From positions 152,443 through 216,442 of the forward strand of contig DBCS01000008.1 in NCBI GenBank assembly GCA_002293185.1: a DNA stretch of 64,000 bases, read 5' to 3'. A program made the translations under genes and the position numbers. Of this stretch, positions 26,250 through 33,329 are shown one piece after another (the first letter of the stretch is position 1; the number at the start of each line of letters is the position of its first letter). The notes under the pieces are model-generated. The model made no database searches, was not told the origin of the DNA, and worked only from the letters and a program-made list of their open reading frames with translations. The stretch is from Flavobacteriales bacterium UBA952 (lineage in GTDB: Bacteria > Bacteroidota > Bacteroidia > Flavobacteriales_D > Crocinitomicaceae).

Positions 26250-27698
26250 ATGAGCACTACAAATTGGAATCTAGAACCTTCTTTGGAGTCAACCGCGGTG
26301 GTTCAGCTCAAAGATCAATACGAGCTTTTCATCAACGGACAATGGCAAGCTCCAAAAGCAAAAAAATACTTTGCTACAATCAATCCTTCGGATGAAAGTC
26401 ATTTATCAAATATTGCGTGGGCAACTGAAGCGGATGTCGATTTAGCTGTAAAAGCGGCAAGAAACGCATATGAAAATGTATGGTCAAAGCTAAGTGGTGC
26501 CGAACGCGGCAAATACTTGTTTCGCATTGCACGCCTTATGCAAGAAAAGGCCCGAGAATTGGCAGTACTCGAAACCCTAGATGGCGGCAAACCAATTAAA
26601 GAATCCAGAGATATCGATATCCCATTGGCCTGCAATCATTTCTTTTATTATGCAGGTTGGGCCGATAAATTGCAAGAAGCCTTTGCAGGCCAACAAATTG
26701 AATCTTTGGGCGTAGCGGGTCAAATTACGCCTTGGAATTTCCCACTCTTAATGCTCGCCTGGAAAATTGCGCCTGCCCTAGCTTGTGGCAACACTGTTGT
26801 GCTCAAACCGGCCGAAACCACCTCCCTCACCGCCCTTAAATTTGCCGAAATTTGTCAAGAAGCAGGCTTGCCGGCAGGCGTGGTCAATATTATTACAGGC
26901 TATGGAGACACAGGTGCAGCACTCGTAGTGCACCCAGATGTCAATAAAATTGCATTTACCGGGAGCACGGCCGTCGGTAAGCAAATCCAAAAGGCCTGCA
27001 TTGGTACCGACAAAAAACTCACCTTAGAACTTGGTGGGAAGTCTGCCAATATCATTTTAGAAGATGCAGCTGTAGATCAAGCGGTTGAAGGCGTGATCAA
27101 CGCCATTTTCTATAATCAGGGTCATGTATGTTGTGCCGGTTCTCGGCTTTATGTGCAAGAATCAATTTCAGCGCAGGTCATCGAGAAGTTAAAGTTTCGC
27201 TTGCAAAGTATTTATGTCGGTAACCCGCTCGATAAAAACACCGATATCGGAGCCATCAACTCCAAAAAACAATTAGAGACTATTGAAAAATATATCTCTT
27301 TAGGCCGTGAAGAGGGTGCAGAAATTTATCAGCCCGCATGCCAATTACCGAGTAAAGGCTACTATTGTCTACCAACTTTATTCACTGATGTAGCCCAAAG
27401 TGCACGCATTGCTCAAGAAGAAATTTTTGGCCCTGTACTCGCTATTCAAACCTTCAGAACCATCGACGAAGTCTTGCAAAAAGCCAATAATTCGCCGTAT
27501 GGTTTGGCAGCAGGTGTCTGGACAGACAAAGGTGCCCGTATTTTTGGCTTAAGTAGTCAGTTGCGAGCAGGCGTTGTATGGGCAAACACCTACAACAAAT
27601 TTGATCCGGCCTCTCCATTCGGGGGCTATAAAGAAAGCGGTTTTGGCCGTGAAGGAGGCGTGCATGGCCTTAGTGCTTATCTCAAAATTACCAACTAA
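26250..27698 (+). CDS. Aldehyde dehydrogenase (catalytic, ALDH16-like N-half)
   Basis: 482 residues, full-length NAD(P)-dependent ALDH. It has the NAD-binding GYGDTGAALV and FTGSTAVGKQIQKA, the general base Glu in LTLELGGKSANII, and the catalytic Cys in NQGHVCCAGSRLY. A C-terminal SPFGGYKESGFGREGG substrate/oligomer loop follows. Cofactor and Cys segments are intact, so it should be active. The gene is between deoC and a second, shortened ALDH. The order and combined length (482 + 290) match the two-domain ALDH16 proteins, suggesting acetaldehyde oxidation after deoxyribose breakdown. Confidence 0.92.
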   Translation: MSTTNWNLEPSLESTAVVQLKDQYELFINGQWQAPKAKKYFATINPSDESHLSNIAWATEADVDLAVKAARNAYENVWSKLSGAERGKYLFRIARLMQEKARELAVLETLDGGKPIKESRDIDIPLACNHFFYYAGWADKLQEAFAGQQIESLGVAGQITPWNFPLLMLAWKIAPALACGNTVVLKPAETTSLTALKFAEICQEAGLPAGVVNIITGYGDTGAALVVHPDVNKIAFTGSTAVGKQIQKACIGTDKKLTLELGGKSANIILEDAAVDQAVEGVINAIFYNQGHVCCAGSRLYVQESISAQVIEKLKFRLQSIYVGNPLDKNTDIGAINSKKQLETIEKYISLGREEGAEIYQPACQLPSKGYYCLPTLFTDVAQSARIAQEEIFGPVLAIQTFRTIDEVLQKANNSPYGLAAGVWTDKGARIFGLSSQLRAGVVWANTYNKFDPASPFGGYKESGFGREGGVHGLSAYLKITN

Positions 27699-28570
27699 TG
27701 GAAATTCTTAAAACCTATAAACTTTACATTGGCGGTCAATTTACACGTACCGAAAGTGGACGTTCTTATCAGATTCAATCTGCATCTGGTCAAGCTATAG
27801 CGAATGCTTGTTTGGGTTCAAAAAAAGACATCCGAAATGCCGTTCAAGCCGCCAGAAAAGCACAAGCATCCTGGGCAGCTAAGTCGGCATTTAACCGCAG
27901 TCAGATCATTTACCGAATTGCAGAAATGCTAGAGACACGCAAAGGTCAGTTCATTGAAGAATTGGTTTTGTTGGGGCATTCAAATCCAGCTGCAGTCGCT
28001 GAGGTACAGTCTAGTATTGACCGTTGTATCTATTATGCAGGCTGGGCCGATAAATACCAAGCGCTCAGTTCAAGCGTAAATCCGGTGTCTAGCCCGCATT
28101 TCAATTTTTCAGTACCAGAACCAATGGGTGTTATTGGTATGGTTACTTGTCAAGAAACTGCGCTGATTGGCCTCATTTCTCAAATTTTACCGCTAATTGT
28201 GGGCGGCAACAGCGTTGTGGTTATAGCCAACACAACTAAAGCACTTTGTGCTATTTCTTTTGCAGAAGTACTTGCAACCTCAGATGTACCAGGCGGTGTT
28301 GTCAATATTTTAACTGGAGAAGTAGCAGAAATGCTACCAACATTGGCAGGTCATATGGATGTCAACGCCCTGAGCTTAGCAAAAATCGAAGATCACTTAT
28401 CTAGAAACGCCCAAGAAGCCGCCGTAGACAACCTCAAACGTTGTCAGCTCTATAACCTTGATTATTTCGATTCTAAAAACCAAGGCCTGCATTTCATCAC
28501 AGATTTCCAAGAGATCAAAACCACTTGGCACCCTATAGAGCAAATAGCTGGCGGCGCGGCTGGGTATTGA
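27698..28570 (+). CDS. Non-catalytic shortened aldehyde dehydrogenase (ALDH16 C-half-like)
   Basis: 290 residues. The ALDH N-terminal region is clear: LYIGGQFTRTESGRSYQIQS, AVQAARKAQASWAAKSAFNR, YYAGWADKYQAL, and PEPMGVIGMVTCQETALIGL. The second half lacks the catalytic Glu/Cys segments and oligomer tail, ending in divergent sequence. It starts within TAATG of the preceding gene, so it is translationally coupled. Such a truncated pseudo-ALDH after a full ALDH is the ALDH16 plan, here split into two genes. It probably serves as a structural partner of the first ALDH. Confidence 0.85.
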   Translation: MEILKTYKLYIGGQFTRTESGRSYQIQSASGQAIANACLGSKKDIRNAVQAARKAQASWAAKSAFNRSQIIYRIAEMLETRKGQFIEELVLLGHSNPAAVAEVQSSIDRCIYYAGWADKYQALSSSVNPVSSPHFNFSVPEPMGVIGMVTCQETALIGLISQILPLIVGGNSVVVIANTTKALCAISFAEVLATSDVPGGVVNILTGEVAEMLPTLAGHMDVNALSLAKIEDHLSRNAQEAAVDNLKRCQLYNLDYFDSKNQGLHFITDFQEIKTTWHPIEQIAGGAAGY

Positions 28571-28578
28571 AAATCAAA

Positions 28579-28995
28579 CTAAAGGAGCAACTCGTCTAAA
28601 AATTGTGTTGCAGCAGAAACGGTGCGGCGTGTTTCGGTAGGTGAGAAAGTACTAAGGGTCCAGGTGTTGTTGTCCCAAACGAGGGTATTCATGCGCTCAA
28701 AGTAGTCGACGCCGAGTTCGGTGCCCATTTGGCGTATTTGTAGATTGATTTTATCTATAGAACAACCTGAGGCCTGAAGGCCTGCCTCGTTGGCAACGAT
28801 GACCAATGCATGATTTTCGAAAACAAAACCTGTGGCGTTCATGGCTTTGCCGTGCGTTTGCCAAGTTTGGGTAAAAGTAGCGAGTTGTTCGTTGGCCCAT
28901 GCGGTTTCAGTGGCATCTAGCGCGCGTTTGCCTATGAAAACCCAAACCCGACACTCGGGGCCAAAATGGGGAGCAAGCTTAGAGATCAGCTGCAT
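28579..28995 (-). CDS. Small conserved Bacteroidota protein, function unknown
   Basis: 138 residues, cytoplasmic, beginning MQLISKLAPHFGPECRVWVF. It resembles a Bacteroidota family usually labelled ABC transporter ATPase, but no Walker A, Walker B or LSGGQ motif is present. Conserved-looking features are the TQTWQTHGKAMNATG block and ASGCSIDKINLQIRQM. It overlaps the end of the Hdr-like gene by 17 nt. It ends the amidase-MCE-Hdr gene string, a gene order I recall from other Flavobacteriia. Confidence 0.7.
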   Translation of the reverse strand: MQLISKLAPHFGPECRVWVFIGKRALDATETAWANEQLATFTQTWQTHGKAMNATGFVFENHALVIVANEAGLQASGCSIDKINLQIRQMGTELGVDYFERMNTLVWDNNTWTLSTFSPTETRRTVSAATQFLDELLL

Positions 28996-29767
28996 TGGCG
29001 ATAAGTTCAGCGATGTCCATGACTTTAACGTCTTCTTCTTTTTCGAAGTGCTTGATGCCGTCGGTCATCATGGTATTACAAAAAGGGCAACCAGTTGCAA
29101 TAATATTGGCGCTTGTCTCTAGGGCGTCTTCGGTGCGTTCAATATTGATTTCTTTGTTGCCTTTTTCTGCTTCCTTAAACATTTGAGCACCTCCGGCTCC
29201 ACAGCAAAGCCCATTGGTTTTGCAGCGCTTCATTTCTACTAGAGCTGCATCGAGCTTTTCAATTAATACGCGCGGCGCCTCATAGACGTCATTGGCGCGT
29301 CCGAGGTAACAAGGGTCGTGGAAAGTGATTTTCTTGCCCTTGAAAGTGCCGTTGTCGGCAAGGGCAAGTTTGCCTGTATTGATGAGGTCTTGTAGGAGCT
29401 GGGTATGATGAATGACTTCATAAGTGCCGCCCAATCCAGGATATTCGTTTTTGAGTGTATTGAAGCAATGTGGGCAAGCAGTGACTATCTTCTTTACCTC
29501 GTAGCCATTCAGAACCTCAATATTCATGAGGGCCTGCATCTGAAAAGTGAATTCGTTACCAGCGCGTTTGGCTGGGTCGCCTGTACAGCTCTCTTCGGTG
29601 CCTAAAACTGCAAAGTTAACTTTGCAGTGATTTAAGATCTTCACCAATGCCTTAGTAATTTTTTTGGCGCGGTCGTCAAAAGAGCCTGCGCAACCAACCC
29701 AAAATAGAATGTCGGGGCTTTCTCCGGAGGCCATCATGTCGGCCATTGTGCGTACTTGTATACTCAT
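28979..29767 (-). CDS. HdrB-like (CCG-domain) Fe-S protein
   Basis: 262 residues from ATG 29767, since the upstream 22 in-frame codons show no domain. Two CCG-type Cys clusters occur: FWVGCAGSFD with GTEESCTGDPAKRAG, and VTACPHCFNTLKNEYPG with HDPCYLGRAN, followed by CCGAGGAQMF. These are the heterodisulfide-reductase B / LutA-GlcF family sites for unusual Fe-S clusters. It pairs with the HdrC-like membrane protein gene 17 nt upstream. It is likely part of an electron-transfer module with an unknown partner, not a methanogen Hdr complex. Confidence 0.87.
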   Translation of the reverse strand: MSIQVRTMADMMASGESPDILFWVGCAGSFDDRAKKITKALVKILNHCKVNFAVLGTEESCTGDPAKRAGNEFTFQMQALMNIEVLNGYEVKKIVTACPHCFNTLKNEYPGLGGTYEVIHHTQLLQDLINTGKLALADNGTFKGKKITFHDPCYLGRANDVYEAPRVLIEKLDAALVEMKRCKTNGLCCGAGGAQMFKEAEKGNKEINIERTEDALETSANIIATGCPFCNTMMTDGIKHFEKEEDVKVMDIAELIANAADL

Positions 29768-29784
29768 TGCTTGGTCTTTTTGAC

Positions 29785-31092
29785 TTAGTCTTCGTTGGCC
29801 CAATTTAAACGATCTGTGGCAGCAAACTGCCAAGGCGCTCCATTGTTTTCAATATTGGTAAGCATGCCCGTTAGTTCAGTAGGTACTTTTGATTCTTCCA
29901 TCACTAAAAAGCGGCGTAGGTCCATAATGATCGCTAGCGGATCGATGTTCACCGGACACTCTTGGACACATGCATTACAGCTCGTACAGGCCCAAAGTTC
30001 TTCTTCAGTAATGTAGTTGCCTAGAAGGCTTTTGCCGTCATCTGTATCGGCGCCATTTTTGCGTTTGTAGTCGCCGAGTTCGACCATACGGTCTCGGGTA
30101 TCCATCATGATTTTGCGCGGTGAAAGCAACTTACCGGTGGAGTTGGCGGGGCATGCGGATGTACAACGGCCACATTCCGTGCAGCTATAGGCGTCCATGA
30201 GATTTTTCCAAGTGAGGTCTGTGACGTCTTTGGCACCAAAACGCGAAGGGACTGCGTCTGCAGTTGGTGAGGCATAGGGATCGGCATTTGGGTCTAGCAT
30301 GAGTTTCACTTCGTTGGTGACACTTTGCATATTTGTAAACTGCCCTTTAGGATCTAATTTGGAGTAAAACGTATTTGGAAACGCCATAAATATGTGCAGA
30401 TGCTTAGAGTAGGGTAGGTAGTTCATGAAGGTATAAACCATTAGGATATGACCCCACCAACCTAATTGCTCTAGAACGTGTAAAGTATGCGTATCCGTAA
30501 TGCCGCCAAAAAGAAGTGGCCCGAACCATGATGAAATGGCAAAACCATTGGTTTGGTTAACTTGTTGGCGAAGGACTTCGTCTGCACCGTTCATGGTAAA
30601 GATGAAACTAAGTAAAATAAGTTCAAATACAAGAATTAGGTTGGCATCTAGTGTTGGCCAGCCAACGAGTTCATTCATGCTAAGGCGCGGTAACTTGAGC
30701 ATATTACGGCGGGCTAAAAAAGCGATTGTACCAATGAAAGCCAATACCGATAATATTTCAATGAAGCTGATCATGAAGGTGTAAAAACCACCTAGACTAT
30801 CTTGAAAGAAACGATGCGATCCGCTGATACCGTCTACAAGAATTTCAACGAGTTCAATTTGTGTAATCACAAACGCTGCATACAGGGAGAGGTGCAAAAG
30901 TGCGGGAATTGGTCGGGTGAACATCTTTTTTTGACCGAGTGCGACTAGTAGCATTGTGCGCCAGCGGTCTGCCTTGCGGTCCGCGCGGTCAAGGGGTAAG
31001 CCCATATGAATATTTTGGGCAATCTTGCGAAGATTAAATGCAAAAAAACCAAAACTTACGAGCGTAAGAACGCTAAAAATGAGTTGATGCAT
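29785..31092 (-). CDS. Membrane-bound HdrC-like ferredoxin-domain protein
   Basis: 435 residues. The N-terminal ~250 residues carry about five hydrophobic segments (for example LIFSVLTLVSFGFFAF, LLHLSLYAAFVIT, ILSVLAFIGTIAFLA), like NarI-type haem-b subunits. Two [4Fe-4S] ferredoxin motifs follow: CTECGRCTSACP and CTSCNACVQECP. It should shuttle electrons between the quinone pool and the HdrB-like partner encoded immediately downstream. This Hdr pair occurs as a conserved Bacteroidota unit of unknown substrate. Confidence 0.88.
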   Translation of the reverse strand: MHQLIFSVLTLVSFGFFAFNLRKIAQNIHMGLPLDRADRKADRWRTMLLVALGQKKMFTRPIPALLHLSLYAAFVITQIELVEILVDGISGSHRFFQDSLGGFYTFMISFIEILSVLAFIGTIAFLARRNMLKLPRLSMNELVGWPTLDANLILVFELILLSFIFTMNGADEVLRQQVNQTNGFAISSWFGPLLFGGITDTHTLHVLEQLGWWGHILMVYTFMNYLPYSKHLHIFMAFPNTFYSKLDPKGQFTNMQSVTNEVKLMLDPNADPYASPTADAVPSRFGAKDVTDLTWKNLMDAYSCTECGRCTSACPANSTGKLLSPRKIMMDTRDRMVELGDYKRKNGADTDDGKSLLGNYITEEELWACTSCNACVQECPVNIDPLAIIMDLRRFLVMEESKVPTELTGMLTNIENNGAPWQFAATDRLNWANED

Positions 31093-31101
31093 GTGCAGGG
31101 T

Positions 31102-32139
31102 TTATTCAGGCAAGCTGTCGAGCATTTTTTGAAGCTTGTCTTCGTTTTTCTTGGAGAGTTGCATACCTTTTGTTTTGCCACCAATTAAGGATAGGTGTAC
31201 ATAACGTTCGGGGTGCGCTTCTAGGTCGGTCACTAAATTTTGGAGGTCGTTGTTGGTTGCCACGAGTTCTGCGTAGAGTTTGTCGTCGTGAATGAGTTTG
31301 CCCAAAGTTCCCTGACCTTTTTCTACTTCTGTCAGCACCATATTGAATTTCTTGAGTGTGGTTTGCGCCTCGAGAATGGTTCCTTTGAAGTCGGCAGTAA
31401 CGAGCTCATCAGTGATTTTGCGCGTATTGCCAATTATGCCCGTGATTTGGTCGTTGCTTTTGCGCAAATTGAGCGTAATAGCCTCTACATGATCCATGAT
31501 TTTGGAAAATTGAGTGCGTTCTGCAGCTACAAAACCTTGAAGTTCATCGGCTACATTTCCAAGTTTTTTAATGGTGAGTTTGACTTGTTTGAGGCTTCCT
31601 TCTAGTTCAGAAGTAGCGGTGGTATCCCAAAAAGAAGTTAAGGAGCCAACCATTTTGTCTACGGATAACATCATGGTTTGTAATTTTTGAGAGATGGGAT
31701 CTGCATATGCTTTTACTTGCGTCACCATATCAACAGATACATGTCCAGGGATGGTGGCACCTGCCTTATAAAAAGATCCGTTTCCGGCTGGGGGTAATTG
31801 AACAATAAGTGCTTTGGTAAAGAAATCTAGAGAGCCAATTTCTACTGTGGTTCCTTTTGGAAGACGGATATCTGAATTGTGGATATTGAAGGTCATTTTT
31901 ACTTTGTGTAGAGAATCACCTTCTGGATTAGATTTAATGCTGAGCACTTTACCGATTTCTACGCCGTCAAGCGTTACATTAGAAGAGACCATTAATTGGC
32001 CAGAATTGGCAAAGTATGCGGTGTAAACGTCGTCTCCACCAAAAAAACTATTGCCTTTCAGAAAGTTGATTCCGGCAATGAGTACCACAATGGCCATGAG
32101 CGCAATGAGCGCGGCTTTAATTTCTTTAGAGAATTTCAA
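31102..32139 (-). CDS. MlaD-family MCE protein
   Basis: 345 residues: a short cytoplasmic lead, one transmembrane helix (AALIALMAIVVLIAGINFL), then an MCE domain (residues about 38-115: VYTAYFANSGQLMVSSNVTL, DGVEIGKVLSIK, FFTKALIVQLPP). A long helical region follows. MCE proteins form hexameric rings that carry lipids through the periplasm. The Mla ATPase and permease genes are not adjacent here. It sits 1 nt from the amidase gene and upstream of the Hdr pair. Confidence 0.88.
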   Translation of the reverse strand: MKFSKEIKAALIALMAIVVLIAGINFLKGNSFFGGDDVYTAYFANSGQLMVSSNVTLDGVEIGKVLSIKSNPEGDSLHKVKMTFNIHNSDIRLPKGTTVEIGSLDFFTKALIVQLPPAGNGSFYKAGATIPGHVSVDMVTQVKAYADPISQKLQTMMLSVDKMVGSLTSFWDTTATSELEGSLKQVKLTIKKLGNVADELQGFVAAERTQFSKIMDHVEAITLNLRKSNDQITGIIGNTRKITDELVTADFKGTILEAQTTLKKFNMVLTEVEKGQGTLGKLIHDDKLYAELVATNNDLQNLVTDLEAHPERYVHLSLIGGKTKGMQLSKKNEDKLQKMLDSLPE

Positions 32140-32140
32140 G

Positions 32141-33307
32141 CTAGTTTTTTTCTGCTAATTTAAGGGCTTTTTCTATACTGATGCGCTCCCCGTCGAGGAA
32201 AGCTACCACAAATGCATTAGAATAGCCCATCTTAGTGAGTTCGTCCTTATAGTTTTTTGCTCCTTCTAAGTTATTTGGAAAATATCCAGCGCAATATTTG
32301 TACAAGGAATTATCCTGGTATTCAAATATCTCTAAACCCTTAAAATGGCTTGATTTGGTGGAGATGGCTTTGCTAGCGGTTTCAATTTGGACTTTAAAGA
32401 TCAAGCCTTGTTCTTTGACCGTTTCCGGGGGTTGCGCACTATTGTTTAGAACGGGCGCAGGTTCTATATTATTTTGAACGGTGGTTCCGCCTACGACTGT
32501 TTTACCTTCTGTTGCATTTTTATAATTTACAAAGGCATCAAACATGGATTGGGCCATTTTTTGTTGCCCCTCAGCAGACCCAATCAATTTTTCTTCGGTT
32601 GGGTTGGGTAAGAATGCGGTTTCAATTAGTACGCTGGGCATGGTGGTTTTATACAGCACTAAAAATCCGGCTTGTTTGACGCCGCGGTCATAACGTCCAA
32701 TGCGCTTGAATTCTTTTTGGATCATTTCAGCAAATAAGATGGACTGTCGGTGGAAAACCGCCAACTGAAATTGCAGGGCTATAATACCGTCTGGTGTGAG
32801 GTCATAGGAGCGGTATTTTGCTCCTTTGTCGTCTTCGAGCGCGATACTCGCATTTTCTCTTTCGGCTACTTTTTGTTGGGCGTCGGTACGGTGCAATCCT
32901 AAAACATATGTTTCGGAACCATAGGCAGTGGTGCTCCCGGCATTGGCATGGATACAAATAAAAAGGTCGGCGTTGTTGCGATTGGCAATGTTGGCACGTT
33001 CTGCAAGCTCAACAAAAACATCAGTAGAGCGCGTATAGATAATTTTGATGTCGGGATAGCGCTCTTTGATAAGGGCTCCTAGTTTGAGGGCCATTGCCAA
33101 ACAAACCTCTTTTTCGTTGTTGTTTGCACCGTGGCAACCCGGATCGTGACCGCCGTGGCCAGCGTCAATGACGACTGTTTTAATCTTGCTGCTTTGCGCC
33201 CAACTTACTGTATTTGAAAATAAAACGATTACGGCCAATAAAATGACACGACACGCGTTTTTTTGCAAGCCATTGAAAATTGGTAGCTTTGTACGTTTTA
33301 TCTGCAT
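32141..33307 (-). CDS. N-acetylmuramoyl-L-alanine amidase with SPOR-like C-terminus
   Basis: 388 residues with a signal peptide ending near SWAQ. The Amidase_3 domain (about residues 44-270) shows zinc-site and catalytic blocks: VVIDAGHGGHDPGC, CIHANAGS and PSVLIETAFLPNP. Residues about 310-385 resemble a SPOR domain (IFKVQIETAS, YKYCAGYF, MGYSNAFVVAFLDG), which binds denuded glycan at division sites. It cleaves peptidoglycan stem peptides, probably during cell separation. It is divergent from lptD with only 22 nt between start codons, and heads the MCE/Hdr operon. Confidence 0.9.
   Translation of the reverse strand: MQIKRTKLPIFNGLQKNACRVILLAVIVLFSNTVSWAQSSKIKTVVIDAGHGGHDPGCHGANNNEKEVCLAMALKLGALIKERYPDIKIIYTRSTDVFVELAERANIANRNNADLFICIHANAGSTTAYGSETYVLGLHRTDAQQKVAERENASIALEDDKGAKYRSYDLTPDGIIALQFQLAVFHRQSILFAEMIQKEFKRIGRYDRGVKQAGFLVLYKTTMPSVLIETAFLPNPTEEKLIGSAEGQQKMAQSMFDAFVNYKNATEGKTVVGGTTVQNNIEPAPVLNNSAQPPETVKEQGLIFKVQIETASKAISTKSSHFKGLEIFEYQDNSLYKYCAGYFPNNLEGAKNYKDELTKMGYSNAFVVAFLDGERISIEKALKLAEKN
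33263..33291 (+). promoter_or_regulatory. -33/-7 promoter of lptD within the amidase 5' end
   Basis: TTG (33263-33265), 18-nt spacer, TAGCTTTG (33284-33291), 38 nt before the lptD TTG start. It lies inside the coding sequence of the divergent amidase. Confidence 0.55.
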
Positions 33308-33311
33308 AATA

Positions 33312-33319
33312 CAAATCTA
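33312..33319 (-). promoter_or_regulatory. -7 element 4 nt before the amidase start
   Basis: Minus strand TAGATTTG, TATT, then the ATG at 33307. It implies a leaderless amidase mRNA; no -33 TTG at ideal spacing. Confidence 0.5.
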
Positions 33320-33329
33320 ATTAAGCATC

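Noticed and set aside
28579..28995. ABC transporter ATPase
   Set aside because: The common family label is unsupported: no Walker A, Walker B or signature motif is present.
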